NCBI GenBank assembly: GCA_031177765.1
Contig: JAPSKH010000013.1
Location: 1-56,467 of the forward strand
Reading direction: 5' to 3'
DNA: 56,467 nucleotides
Source of the DNA: Microbacterium sp.
GTDB taxonomy: Bacteria; Actinomycetota; Actinomycetes; Actinomycetales; Microbacteriaceae
Positions 18,758 to 27,314 of the stretch are shown here, in pieces. Made by a program: the position numbers and the translations under genes. Below the pieces are notes generated by a model. The model was not told the DNA's origin. It did no database searches and worked only from the letters and a program-made list of their open reading frames with translations. The number at the start of each line of letters is the position of its first letter. The first letter of the stretch is position 1.

Positions 18758-18877
18758 TCAGTCGATGCTGCAGCTGCCTCCGCCGCAGCACGATCCGCCC
18801 GACGGGACGACGGTGAGGAGGTTCTTCTCGTCGGACGGCTTCGCCGTGACGGGGCTCGGGAGCGGAGAGGTCGTCAT
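18758..18877 (-). CDS. Cys-rich mini-protein ending CCGGGSC
   Basis: 39 residues. A polar N-terminus (MTTSPLPSPV, then KPSDEKNLLTVVPSGG) ends in SCCGGGSCSID, with three cysteines in the last eleven residues. The CCxxxxC cluster suggests a metal or thiol role, but none is known to me. The ATG at 18877 lies exactly seven bases after a TAGCAT box (leaderless); an ATG three codons earlier gives 42 residues. Convergent with the AhpD-like gene, whose CMD fold also uses redox thiols; any link is speculation. Confidence 0.7.
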   Translation of the reverse strand: MTTSPLPSPVTAKPSDEKNLLTVVPSGGSCCGGGSCSID

Positions 18878-18884
18878 GTCCCCC

Positions 18885-18890
18885 ATGCTA
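18885..18890 (-). promoter_or_regulatory. -10 box TAGCAT for the Cys-rich mini-protein
   Basis: TAGCAT followed by GGGGGAC and the ATG at 18877 gives the seven-base leaderless spacing seen at many genes here. Confidence 0.55.
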
Positions 18891-18923
18891 ACCGCGATCC
18901 GCCACACGGGGTCGCATGACCGG

Positions 18924-19760
18924 TCACAGCAGCGCGCCACCGGTCTGACAGGTCGGGCAGTACTGCGCGGATGCGCCCGCGAACGTGTGATCGCGGATGG
19001 TCGAACCGCAGACGGGGCACGCCTGGCCCGACCGCCCGTGCACGCGCATCGCGGCGACCTTCGCGGCCTTGAGCTGATCGATGGCGATCCCGCGTCGCGC
19101 CTGCAGCGCCCCCCGCATGACGCCGACGGTCGCCTCGAAGAGCCGGTCCCGCTCGTCGTCGGTCAGAGCGGCAGCGTGGGCGACCGGCGAGACGCGCGCG
19201 GCATGCAGGATCTCGTCGGAGTACGCATTGCCGATGCCTGCGAGCGACTCCTGCTCCTGAAGAACGGCCTTGACCTGCTTGCGCCGGTGTCCGAGTGCCC
19301 CGTCGAGGTCGGCGCGGGTGAACGCGACGTCGAGCGGATCGGGTCCGAGCTTCGCGATCGCCGGCACGTCGCGCACCGCATCCACGACGAAGAGCCCGAG
19401 GGACACCCACGTGCCGGCATCCGTCACCTCGATCGAAGCGTCGCCGGAGAGCTCGAACGTCGTCAGCGAAGGAGGCTCCTCAGGCGAGGGGACGCCGCCT
19501 TCCGCACTGCTGCCGTCGTGCCAGCGGACCCAGCCGTGGCGGCCGAGCGAGATGACGAGTCGGCGATCGCCCAGTTCGAGTTCGACGTGCTTGCCGTGCC
19601 GCCGGGCACCCGTGACGATGCTTCCCACGATGGCGGCCGGTGGCGCCGCCCTGGTCTTGACCGTTCGGAACTCCAGCACGTCGGCGGCCTGGATCATGCG
19701 TCCGCTCGCCTCTGCATCGAGGAAGCGGGCGAGGGCGTCCACCTCGGGTGACTCCGGCAT
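18924..19760 (-). CDS. Fpg/Nei-family DNA glycosylase/AP lyase
   Basis: Base-excision repair of oxidised bases with beta/delta lyase activity. 278 residues. MPESPEV at the start provides the catalytic Pro2 and Glu3; NAYSDEILH is in the helix-two-turn-helix region; the C-terminal zinc finger is CPVC...CPTC. The catalytic region fits Fpg or Nei; the substitution PESPE and shorter length lean to the Nei-like actinobacterial group. The ATG follows CAGGAT and six bases, again a leaderless layout. Confidence 0.92.
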   Translation of the reverse strand: MPESPEVDALARFLDAEASGRMIQAADVLEFRTVKTRAAPPAAIVGSIVTGARRHGKHVELELGDRRLVISLGRHGWVRWHDGSSAEGGVPSPEEPPSLTTFELSGDASIEVTDAGTWVSLGLFVVDAVRDVPAIAKLGPDPLDVAFTRADLDGALGHRRKQVKAVLQEQESLAGIGNAYSDEILHAARVSPVAHAAALTDDERDRLFEATVGVMRGALQARRGIAIDQLKAAKVAAMRVHGRSGQACPVCGSTIRDHTFAGASAQYCPTCQTGGALL

Positions 19761-19798
19761 GGGGACATCCTGTCACCGGAGGCCGACAGCGGGCCGGA

Positions 19799-20083
19799 TC
19801 AGGCGTGTGCGGGAGGCCGGTGCGGTATGGGCTGGGGCTTGAGTGCGCCGGAGCTGCGCCGGCTCGAGATCAGCTTCACCGCGGCGTGGAGCAGTCCCTC
19901 GAGTGAGGAGTAGCGCGCGCTCCCGAAGCCGACGGACACCCACGTCACTTCGTAGCCGCCGCTCGGGGCCAGCTCGACATAGGCGACGACGCGTCGCGGG
20001 TCGTGGTGAGGCACGCTGCGGTCGCACAGTCGCCAGGAGCGGTCGTCCAGCGGCATGAGGACGAGATGATGTTCGCGAGGCAT
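19799..20083 (-). CDS. Conserved small hypothetical protein
   Basis: 94 residues, no membrane segment. It begins MPREHHLVLMPLDDRSWRLC and has an aromatic stretch YEVTWVSVGFGSARYSSLEG, with a basic Pro-rich C-terminus. The ribosome site AGGAGG six bases before the ATG is close to perfect, strong evidence that it is translated. It follows the 62-residue gene by 19 bases and probably shares its mRNA. No named family recognised. Confidence 0.8.
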   Translation of the reverse strand: MPREHHLVLMPLDDRSWRLCDRSVPHHDPRRVVAYVELAPSGGYEVTWVSVGFGSARYSSLEGLLHAAVKLISSRRSSGALKPQPIPHRPPAHA

Positions 20084-20102
20084 GGGGGTTCCTCCTGTGC
20101 GA

Positions 20103-20291
20103 TCACTCGTGCCGGTCGGCCGGCATCGGCAGCGATCGTTCGAAACGTCCGGGACCTCCCACGCCGCCTGTGCGGCGACGCTCCGCGTCGGTGGGGTCGT
20201 CGGTCCCGATCGAGTGGTCGGCGGGTCTTTCGGCTTCGCGCTCCTGCTCCGTCGCAGTGGTCGCGCGTCGATGGCCAGTGCTCTCGTTCAT
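20103..20291 (-). CDS. Small charged hypothetical protein
   Basis: 62 residues, very polar (many Arg, Glu, Asp, His), probably disordered, no hydrophobic stretch. AGGAGGTG six bases before the ATG at 20291 is a textbook Shine-Dalgarno, which is the main argument that this is a gene. First of a two-gene unit with the 94-residue protein. Divergent from the CBS-domain gene; their starts are about 190 bases apart, so control may be shared. Confidence 0.65.
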   Translation of the reverse strand: MNESTGHRRATTATEQEREAERPADHSIGTDDPTDAERRRTGGVGGPGRFERSLPMPADRHE

Positions 20292-20479
20292 AGAACACCT
20301 CCTGGGGAGGAGGATGCGTCGGCTTCATCCCTGAGGCCAGGGGGTTGACACACCGACACGCGCTTCACTAGCGAGGGACGGTCACACCCGCGGCGCTACG
20401 CGCCTCCTGCGGCGATGTCAATCCCCTCTGCCGTCGCGGAGGCGGCTTCATAGCGTCGCTCGCAGCGAAAGGAGCGGAT

Positions 20480-20893
20480 ATGACCGTAGCCAGAGACATC
20501 ATGACGCCCGCGCCTCGTTGCGTGGGCGAGAACGAGACACTCGTCGACGCCGCACGGCTGATGGCGTCGCTCGACGTCGGCGCGCTGCCGATCTGCGGCG
20601 AGGACAAGCGGTTGAAGGGCATGCTCACCGACCGGGACATCGTCGTGAAGTGCATCGCCGAGGGCGGTGACCCCTCGAGCGTCACCGCGGGATCCCTCGC
20701 GCAGGGCAAGCCGGTGACGATCGGCGCCGATGACGACGTGCAGGAGGCCCTCGAGATGATGCAGAAGCATCAGATCCGCCGGCTTCCCGTGATCGACGGG
20801 CACGACCTCGTGGGCATCATCAGTCAAGCCGACGTCGCCCTCGCGCTCAGCCCGGACGACACCGGCGAGACCGTCGCCGAGATCTCGGAGTGA
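20480..20893 (+). CDS. CBS-domain pair protein
   Basis: 137 residues made only of two CBS motifs: VARDIMTPAPRCVGENETL to LTDRDIVVK, then PVTIGADDDVQEALEMM to LPVIDGHDLVGIISQADVA. Such proteins form a Bateman module binding adenosyl nucleotides (AMP, ATP, NADH or S-adenosylmethionine) and often act in dormancy or redox response; which ligand binds here is not visible. ATG with AAAGGAG upstream. A strong hairpin follows. Confidence 0.93.
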   Translation: MTVARDIMTPAPRCVGENETLVDAARLMASLDVGALPICGEDKRLKGMLTDRDIVVKCIAEGGDPSSVTAGSLAQGKPVTIGADDDVQEALEMMQKHQIRRLPVIDGHDLVGIISQADVALALSPDDTGETVAEISE

Positions 20894-20905
20894 CAGACCC
20901 CGGGG

Positions 20906-20947
20906 CTGCGGATCGCCCGGCGCTCCCCACGCCGAGGCGATCCGCAG
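20906..20947. terminator. Bidirectional hairpin between CBS gene and corA
   Basis: CTGCGGATCGCC (20906-20917) and GGCGATCCGCAG (20936-20947) pair perfectly over 12 bp, with an inner CGGC/GCCG stem. It sits between convergent stops and can serve both genes; no U tract. Confidence 0.85.
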
Positions 20948-20985
20948 TCGCGAGCCTCCGCTGACGCCGTCCGCGGCGCCGCTGG

Positions 20986-21984
20986 TCAGAGCCAGTGACG
21001 TCGCTTGAACATCGTGTACAGGGCGACGGAGGTGGCGACCATGAGCAGGAGCGCCGCAGGATAGCCCCACGCCAGATCCAGTTCGGGCATGTGCTCGAAA
21101 TTCATCCCGTAGACCGTGCCGACCAGCGTCGGCCCGAACAGGATCGCCGCCCAGCCCGAGATCTTCTTGACCTGCTCGTTCTGCTGGAGCGCCGTCTCGG
21201 TCTGCCGCTGGGTCACCAGGGTGGCGTTGACGGTGAGGGCGTTGTCCAGGACCGCCCGGAAGGATGCGAGCCGGTCGGCCACCCGCAGGGCATGGTCGTA
21301 CACGTCACGCAGCGAGCGCTGCAGCTCGATGTCGACGCCGTACTTGTCGGCGCCGCGCAGCAGCGCCTCGAGCATGCCCGTCAGCGGCCCCGTCGCTCGC
21401 TGGAACGAGATCACCTCGGTGGAGAGCTCGTAGATCCGCCGGGAGAGCGCGGTGTCGGTGTGACGGAACAGCGCGTCCTCGATCTCGTCGAGATCGTTCT
21501 GCACCCCCTCGACGACGGGCGCGTACTCGTCGACGACCTCGTCCATGACCGCGTAGAGGACCGCCTCGGGTCCGCGCGCCAGAAGCGCCGGCTGACCTTC
21601 CAGGCGCCGGCGCACCTTGGCGAGGTCCGGCGAATCCGCGTGACGGATCGTCACGACGAAGTCGGGACCGACGAACACGTGGAGCTCCCCGAAGTCGACC
21701 GTCTCGGTCGCATCGTCATAGCGCGCCGGGCGGAGCACGGCGAAGAGGATGTCGCCGTAGCGCTCCAGCTTGGCGCGCTGGTGCCCGCTCAGCGCGTCCT
21801 CGACCGCGAGAGGATGCAGTGAGAACTCCGCCGCGACCTGCTCGACCTCTTCCTTGGTCGGCCGGAACAGTCCGATCCACGCCATCCCGCCGTTCGCGCG
21901 CATGTACTCGAACGTCTGCTCGAGGCTGGACGGATTCGTGATCCGCCGCCCCTCCACGTACACGGCGTTGTCGATGATCGGCAT
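20986..21984 (-). CDS. corA: CorA-family magnesium/cobalt transporter
   Basis: 332 residues. A large cytoplasmic funnel domain precedes two C-terminal membrane helices; the selectivity motif YGMNF is at the end of helix 1, followed by EHMPELDLAWGYP and helix 2. The acidic-basic C-terminus is FKRRHWL. Homopentameric Mg2+ channel. GAGAAT lies six bases before the ATG, with only a weak GGGCGG SD. Convergent with the CBS gene. Confidence 0.95.
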   Translation of the reverse strand: MPIIDNAVYVEGRRITNPSSLEQTFEYMRANGGMAWIGLFRPTKEEVEQVAAEFSLHPLAVEDALSGHQRAKLERYGDILFAVLRPARYDDATETVDFGELHVFVGPDFVVTIRHADSPDLAKVRRRLEGQPALLARGPEAVLYAVMDEVVDEYAPVVEGVQNDLDEIEDALFRHTDTALSRRIYELSTEVISFQRATGPLTGMLEALLRGADKYGVDIELQRSLRDVYDHALRVADRLASFRAVLDNALTVNATLVTQRQTETALQQNEQVKKISGWAAILFGPTLVGTVYGMNFEHMPELDLAWGYPAALLLMVATSVALYTMFKRRHWL

Positions 21985-22032
21985 CCGCCCATTCTCGCGG
22001 ACGGACCCGCACGCCCCGGAATCAGCGAGCGG

Positions 22033-23796
22033 TCATTTGACCTCGCCGTCACCGGCGTCGGCGATCGGGGTGTCGGGCGCGTCCTTCGCCGGGCCCACGC
22101 CGACGGGAAGTCCCGCCTCGGGGTGGTTGACGTCGAACGCCGGACGCTCGCTGCGGATCCGCGGGATCGAGGTGAAATTGTGCCGCGGCGGCGGACACGA
22201 CGTCGCCCACTCCAGCGACGCGCCATAGCCCCATGGGTCGTTGACGGTCACCTTGGGCGCCTTGCGAGCGGTGATCCAGACGTTGAACAGGAACGGGATC
22301 ATGGACGCGCCCAGCAGCATGGCACCCACGGTGGAGACCTGATTCTGCCACGTCCACTGGTCTTCGCCGGAGTAGTCCGCATAGCGGCGCGGCATCCCGT
22401 CGACGCCCAGCCAGTGCTGGATGAGGAAGGTCATGTGGAATCCGATGAACAGCATCCAGAACTGCAGGTATCCGAGGCGCTCGTTGAGCATCTTGCCGGT
22501 CCACTTCGGCCACCAGAAGTAGAAGCCGGCGAACATGGCGAACACGACCGTGCCGAACACCACGTAGTGGAAGTGCGCCACGACGAAGTAGGAGTCGTGG
22601 ATGTGGAAGTCCAGCGGCGGGGAGGCCAGGATGATGCCGGTGAGTCCGCCGAAGACGAAGGACACCAGGAAGCCGAGCGCGAAGACGATCGGCGTCTCGA
22701 AGGTCACCGAGCCTCGCCACATCGTGCCGATCCAGTTGAAGATCTTCACCCCCGTGGGCACCGCGATCAGCATCGTCATGATGGCGAAGAACGGCAGCAG
22801 CACCGCGCCGGTCGGATACATGTGGTGCGCCCACACCGCCACCGAGTACGCGGCGATCGCGATCGTGGCGTACACGAGGGTCTTGTATCCGAAGATCGGC
22901 TTGCGGCTGAACACCGGGAAGATCTCCGAGACGATGCCGAAGAACGGCAGCGCGATCACGTAGACCTCCGGATGGCCGAAGAACCAGAACAGGTGCTGCC
23001 ACAGCAGCACGCCGCCGTTCTGCGGGTCGAAGATGTGCGACTCGAGAATGCGATCGGATGCGCCGGCGAAGAGGGCGGCGGCGAGGATCGGGAACGCCAG
23101 GAGCACCAGGATGCTGGTCACGAGCGTGTTCCACGTGAAGATCGGCATCCGCCACATGGTCATGCCGGGAGCGCGCATCGTGATGATCGTCGTGATGAAG
23201 TTCACGGCGCCGAGGATGGTGCCGAAGCCGCTCATGCCGAGGCCCATGAACCACAGCGTTCCGCCGACCCCGGGGGTGAAGGTGTCGTCGGCGAGCGGTC
23301 GATACGCCGTCCATCCGAAGGACGCGGCACCCTGCGGGGTCAGGAAGCCGGCGACCACGATCAAGGATCCGAAGAGGAACAGCCAGAACGAGAATGCGTT
23401 CAGCCGCGGGAAAGCAACGTCCGGAGCGCCGATCTGCAGGGGCATGATCGCGTTGGCGAAGCCCGCGAACAGCGGCGTCGCGAACATCAGCAGCATGATC
23501 GTGCCGTGCATCGTGAACAGCTGGTTGTACTGCTCCCTCGTCGGCACCAGCTGCATGCCGGGCTCGAACAGCTCCGCCCGGATGACCAGGGCCATCACAC
23601 CCCCGAGCAGGAAGAACAGCACCGAGGCCATCAGATACAGGTACCCGATGGTCTTGTGGTCGGTGGAGGTGACCCACTTGACCATCATGTTGCCCTTGTG
23701 CTGAACGCGCGTCCTGCTCAGCAGTGCGGCCTGGCGCGGGGGCATGGTCGTCGGGCGCGTGCCCGTCTGCGCAGTGCCCGGCTCCGTCGTCACCAT
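22033..23796 (-). CDS. ctaD: Cytochrome c oxidase subunit I (aa3 type)
   Basis: 587 residues, 12 membrane helices expected. Heme and CuB ligands are seen: [10 protein letters not shown] (heme a), [12 protein letters not shown] (CuB His cross-linked Tyr), WAHHMYPTG (CuB pair) and VVAHFHYV (heme a3/a). The K-channel lysine is in VPTGVK. This is the O2-reducing core. Unusually, no ctaC, ctaE or ctaF is adjacent: corA and an amine ligase flank it, so it is either a second copy or the subunits are scattered. SD GAGGAG before the ATG. Confidence 0.97.
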   Translation of the reverse strand: MVTTEPGTAQTGTRPTTMPPRQAALLSRTRVQHKGNMMVKWVTSTDHKTIGYLYLMASVLFFLLGGVMALVIRAELFEPGMQLVPTREQYNQLFTMHGTIMLLMFATPLFAGFANAIMPLQIGAPDVAFPRLNAFSFWLFLFGSLIVVAGFLTPQGAASFGWTAYRPLADDTFTPGVGGTLWFMGLGMSGFGTILGAVNFITTIITMRAPGMTMWRMPIFTWNTLVTSILVLLAFPILAAALFAGASDRILESHIFDPQNGGVLLWQHLFWFFGHPEVYVIALPFFGIVSEIFPVFSRKPIFGYKTLVYATIAIAAYSVAVWAHHMYPTGAVLLPFFAIMTMLIAVPTGVKIFNWIGTMWRGSVTFETPIVFALGFLVSFVFGGLTGIILASPPLDFHIHDSYFVVAHFHYVVFGTVVFAMFAGFYFWWPKWTGKMLNERLGYLQFWMLFIGFHMTFLIQHWLGVDGMPRRYADYSGEDQWTWQNQVSTVGAMLLGASMIPFLFNVWITARKAPKVTVNDPWGYGASLEWATSCPPPRHNFTSIPRIRSERPAFDVNHPEAGLPVGVGPAKDAPDTPIADAGDGEVK

Positions 23797-23949
23797 CGCG
23801 TGCTCCTCACGATCGCATCTCGCCCGCGCGGCGACGATGCCGTCCGAATCGTAAGACTCCGCGGGCGATTACTCCATGGGGGTTGTGCGGCGCCGCTGCC
23901 ATGGCGTAGCGGCCGCTCGCTTCGCGATCGCCGTCGCAGGCGGTCTCCC

Positions 23950-25113
23950 CTAGCCGGTCGCGATCGCCGCAGCCACCGCCCGCGTGAGGTCGCCCGACTC
24001 GCCCACCGCCTCGCGCTGGAGCGCGGCGCCGTTCCCGCGGCGGAGGATCTTCTGGACACCTCGGCGGGCGAACTCGCGCTCGGCGGCGTCGGAGAAGAAG
24101 CCGTCGATGTGCCGCAGGAGCGCCACGACGGCATCCTCCGCGGGCACCAGGCGATGCGTCGCGGGGTGCACGAGCTCTCCCTGGAGCCCGTACCGGCTCG
24201 CCCGCCAGCTCGCCAGCCTCAGGACGTTCGCGCCGACGCCGTCCGGCGTCCCGCCGGCGTGCCAGTCCGCGACCGCCCGCTCCGCGAGGGCGCGGACCAG
24301 AACGGCGGCGGTCGCTGCATCCTCGGGCTTCAGGCACACGTCGGAGATGCGGACCTCCACGGTCGGAACATGGCACGACAGGCGGGCGTCGAAGTAGATC
24401 ATGCCCGCGTCGAGGCTCACTCCGGTGGCCAGCGCGTCCATCACCGACTCGTGATAGGCGGCAGGGCTGCCGAAGAGGTCCGTGGGGCCGGCGGTCGGCC
24501 ACCGCCCCCACGCCTGGTACCGATAGCTCGCGAAGGAGGTGTCGGCACCATGCCAGTACGGGGAGTTCGCGGTGAGGGCGAGCAGCACCGGCAGCCACGG
24601 GCGCACGCGATCGAGGATGGCCACCCCCTCGTCCTCCGACGAGATCCCGACGTGCACGTGGAACCCGCAGGTGAGCTGGTTGTCGAGCGTGTAGGCGAAC
24701 CGCTCGCGCATCATCTCGTAGCGGGGCGCGGACACGGCGTGCGTCTCGCAGCGCGACGGCGCGGTCGCGAGCGGCACGGCGCGCGCGCCCACCGCCTGGG
24801 CCGCTTCATCGGCCAGCCGCCGGCCCTCCAGGATCGCGTCGGCGAGCTGGGCAGCGGTGTGCAGCGGCGGGCACACGACTTCGATCTGCTCGCGCTTCAC
24901 CTCGAACTCCAGCGCGATCGGCACAGCCGGCGCCGCGCCGGCGCGAAGCGCCTGCCGAGCGGCCGAAGCGCCCAGCGCCGCCTCGGCGACAGGCGTCGGC
25001 ATGAGCGTCCGCGCGTCGACGAGGAGGAGCTCCTCCTCGACGCCCACCGACCGGAGCGCGGGGGCAGACGTCGATCCGCTCTCCCCGACCCGCGGGGATT
25101 GCACGATGGTCAT
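23950..25113 (-). CDS. Carboxylate-amine ligase, YbdK/GCS2 family
   Basis: 387 residues, ATP-grasp-like glutamate-cysteine ligase type 2 fold. SVGVEEELLLVDART near residue 23 is the GCS2 start block, CGFHVHVGI near 150 holds metal/ATP residues, and VEVRISD near 250 is conserved. YbdK has weak gamma-glutamylcysteine ligase activity in vitro; the true substrate is unknown, and mycothiol-making actinobacteria do not need glutathione. The ATG at 25113 has GAGGAC upstream; frame further 5' looks non-coding. Confidence 0.9.
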   Translation of the reverse strand: MTIVQSPRVGESGSTSAPALRSVGVEEELLLVDARTLMPTPVAEAALGASAARQALRAGAAPAVPIALEFEVKREQIEVVCPPLHTAAQLADAILEGRRLADEAAQAVGARAVPLATAPSRCETHAVSAPRYEMMRERFAYTLDNQLTCGFHVHVGISSEDEGVAILDRVRPWLPVLLALTANSPYWHGADTSFASYRYQAWGRWPTAGPTDLFGSPAAYHESVMDALATGVSLDAGMIYFDARLSCHVPTVEVRISDVCLKPEDAATAAVLVRALAERAVADWHAGGTPDGVGANVLRLASWRASRYGLQGELVHPATHRLVPAEDAVVALLRHIDGFFSDAAEREFARRGVQKILRRGNGAALQREAVGESGDLTRAVAAAIATG

Positions 25114-25231
25114 GGCGTCCTCGCTCCCGTCTTGTGAGGTTGTCTGGCGCCAGCTTGTGCCATCACGGCCGACATCGGGTGGGGATTGATTTCCCGGCGC
25201 CCGTTGTGTACTCCCCGCGGCGTCCGAGCCG

Positions 25232-25252
25232 GTGCCGTCGGCGCGACGGCAC
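25232..25252. other. Perfect 9-bp hairpin in divergent intergenic region
   Basis: GTGCCGTCG (25232-25240) and CGACGGCAC (25244-25252) with a 3-base loop, between the divergent starts at 25113 and 25350. It may be a protein-binding dyad or part of the leader of the downstream small gene. I see nothing else certain in this 236-base gap. Confidence 0.55.
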
Positions 25253-25349
25253 AGATCCGCCTCCCTGTCAATCGTGTGAGCCGCGCCCCCGGCGCACCGG
25301 CAGGGTGGGTGCACGCGGGACCACCGCGGACGCGAGGGCAGGGACAGAC

Positions 25350-25568
25350 ATGAAACGCACCGACATCCTCTACGGCGACGGCGCTTACAGCGTCGGCGGA
25401 CGCGACCTGGGCGAGCTGCAGGCGGAGATCACCCGAGGGGTCGCCGACGGAGGCTACTGGTTGAAGGTCAACCATGGCGAGGGTGGCCTGCAGGAGGCCT
25501 ACCTGCTGCTCACGTCCGGGACCCCGGTCGCGCTCATCCCCATCCCCGGTGACGACTCAGCCGGCTGA
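25350..25568 (+). CDS. Small conserved hypothetical protein
   Basis: 72 residues: MKRTDILYGDGAYSVGGRDL, then a region GGYWLKVNHGEGGLQEAYLL and a hydrophobic end VALIPIPGDDSAG. It looks like a compact single-domain beta-rich protein. The ATG is preceded by AGGGAC. Its last 12 bases overlap the convergent neighbour on the other strand. No named family recognised. Confidence 0.7.
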   Translation: MKRTDILYGDGAYSVGGRDLGELQAEITRGVADGGYWLKVNHGEGGLQEAYLLLTSGTPVALIPIPGDDSAG

Positions 25569-26279
25569 CGAGCGAGGCGGCGAGGGGCGGCCGTTCCCGT
25601 CCTGGACGAGAAGGTACGACGGCTGCCGAAGACGCCGCACCCACGCGTACGATCCCGCTCCGGGAAGCGGGCGACGCACCGCGTCGAAGCGCAGCTCGGC
25701 GTCGTCCCGATCCGCGCCGCACCGGAGGGCGAGGTCGGCGAACGGATGCCATCTCCCGGTCGGGGACGCGAAGTACAGGCGCAGCCGCCACGGATGTGAC
25801 CGGAGGGAATCCGCGATCCCGTCCAGATCCGCCGGGAGCGGCTGATCGGCCGCACTGCGCGCGCACACGAGGATCGCTCCGTTCTTTGCCCGATACGGAA
25901 GCAGCGTCCCGAACGTGGCCCCGGCAGGTGAGCGGCGCGGCACCAGCACGAAGCGACCGGGCACGCCGATGCCCGTGGTGGACAGTTCGAGGTCCGCGGG
26001 CCCGACGGGCGTTTCGAACCGCAGCGCCAGCCCGATGACATCCGGCGCCCAGGACGGAAGGCCGATCGAGCGCGAGAGCCGCGCCACGACCGGTTCGGCC
26101 TCCCCCGGCTCGGCGTCGATCCACCGGATGCCCGAGGTCGCCGTCGTACCCATCCGTGCGAGCTCCCCCGTCAGCACGATCCCGTGCGCATGGATGGGCC
26201 GTGGCCGCCGGACCAGGAGCATGGCGCCGAAGACGAAGCGGAGAGCCGCTCCTCCGATGGCGGCCAGTCGCGTGAGCAC
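25557..26279 (-). CDS. Conserved hypothetical protein with catalase-like-fold appearance
   Basis: 240 residues. An N-terminal hydrophobic helix (LRFVFGAMLLV) is followed by RPIHAHGIVLTGEL and GIRWIDA, and the C-terminus reads LPGAGSYAWVRRLRQPSYLL. Actinobacteria carry many proteins with this layout, sometimes labelled phosphodiesterase or catalase-related; I cannot confirm either. The GTG at 26279 is the longest start; the ATG at 26225 (MLLVRRPRPI) is a credible alternative. The 3' end overlaps the convergent gene by 12 bases. Confidence 0.7.
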   Translation of the reverse strand: MLTRLAAIGGAALRFVFGAMLLVRRPRPIHAHGIVLTGELARMGTTATSGIRWIDAEPGEAEPVVARLSRSIGLPSWAPDVIGLALRFETPVGPADLELSTTGIGVPGRFVLVPRRSPAGATFGTLLPYRAKNGAILVCARSAADQPLPADLDGIADSLRSHPWRLRLYFASPTGRWHPFADLALRCGADRDDAELRFDAVRRPLPGAGSYAWVRRLRQPSYLLVQDGNGRPSPPRSSAG

Positions 26280-26385
26280 GTCGTCAGTATCGCCGGACCG
26301 ACGGCTTCCGCACCGCCCCGTGGCCCGGCGCCGATCCTCCCGCTACGATGCCGTGCGCGCCGGGGCTGGTGCGAGGCCGGCGACG

Positions 26386-26391
26386 TAGTCT
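26386..26391 (+). promoter_or_regulatory. -10 box TAGTCT for the EI24 gene
   Basis: TAGTCT then six bases and the GTG at 26398: leaderless layout. No clear -35. Confidence 0.5.
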
Positions 26392-26397
26392 GAGGCG

Positions 26398-27150
26398 GTG
26401 CGCGAATTCACCCGGGGTGTCGGTCTGCTGGGGCGGGGATTCGCGTACTGGCGGCGGCGCCCGGGCCTCATGGCACTGGGCATCGTGCCGGCGCTGATCG
26501 TCGGGGCGATCTTCCTCACCGGACTGATCGCGCTCGCGCTGTTCCTGCCGACGATCACTGAGACGGTCACACCGTTCGCCGCCGACTGGCCCGACTTCTG
26601 GGCGGGCGTCCTTCGCATCGCGGTCGGAACCGCGGTGTTCGGGGCGGCCGTCGTCGTGGTCGCGGTGTCGTTCACAGCCGTCACGCTCTTCATCGGCGAG
26701 CCCTTCTACGAGCGGATCTGGCGCGCCGTGGAAGCAGACCAGGGGGATGTGGACCTCGAGACCCCGTACGGCTTCTGGCGGTCCGTGGGCGATGCCGTCG
26801 CCCTGATCGCGCGCGGGGTCGCCGTCGCCCTCGTCACCGTGCTGATCGGCTTCATCCCCCTCGTCGGCGGCATCCTCAGCGCTGTGATCGCCGCGCTGCT
26901 CACCGGCTGGCTTCTGGCCGACGAGCTGGTCTCTCGCGCGCTCACCGCCCGAGGGATGCCGCGCGCCGATCGCCGAAGGCTGATGCGGAGGCATCGCGGT
27001 CGCGTCCTCGGATTCGGCGTCGCCACCCAGCTCTGCTTCCTCGTGCCCCTCGGCGCGGTCGCGGCGATGCCGGCCGCCGTGGCGGGATCCACGCTGCTGG
27101 CCCGGTCGTTGCTCGACGCGGCGCCCGGCCGCGCCCGCGAACGGGCGTGA
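26398..27150 (+). CDS. EI24-domain integral membrane protein (CysZ-like)
   Basis: 250 residues with about five membrane helices: LMALGIVPALIVGAIFLTG, a second near 75, FTAVTLFIGEPFYERIWRAV, LVTVLIGFIPLVGG and a C-terminal helix. The FIGEPFYERI and FIPLVGG strings are hallmarks of the EI24/CysZ family; CysZ is a sulfate channel, but most actinobacterial members are uncharacterised. No cys genes are nearby, so sulfate transport is not supported by context. GTG start, probably leaderless. Confidence 0.88.
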   Translation: MREFTRGVGLLGRGFAYWRRRPGLMALGIVPALIVGAIFLTGLIALALFLPTITETVTPFAADWPDFWAGVLRIAVGTAVFGAAVVVVAVSFTAVTLFIGEPFYERIWRAVEADQGDVDLETPYGFWRSVGDAVALIARGVAVALVTVLIGFIPLVGGILSAVIAALLTGWLLADELVSRALTARGMPRADRRRLMRRHRGRVLGFGVATQLCFLVPLGAVAAMPAAVAGSTLLARSLLDAAPGRARERA

Positions 27151-27239
27151 CCCGCGCATCGCTTCTCCGGGCGGCCGGATGATACAGCGGTGCCGGCTCG
27201 ATGTGAAGAGCGGGCTGCCGAATCTTGCGGTCCGCCATC

Positions 27240-27292
27240 GTTGAGGGCACCGAAAACAGCGTCTCAACTGATGCGCCGGATCACCTCCGGCG
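27240..27292 (+). promoter_or_regulatory. Two short dyads in the leader of the YeaQ-type gene
   Basis: GTTGAG (27240-27245) pairs with CTCAAC (27263-27268), and CGCCGG (27274-27279) with CCGGCG (27287-27292). They lie between the EI24 stop and the SD of the stress gene, in a 164-base gap with no other gene visible. They may be operator or leader hairpins. Confidence 0.4.
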
Positions 27293-27314
27293 TACTCGAC
27301 CCGAAGGAGAGATC

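Noticed and set aside
22123..25137. A 1004-codon plus-strand frame across ctaD and the amine ligase
   Set aside because: It spans two unrelated minus-strand genes and the gap between them, with a shadow-type composition.
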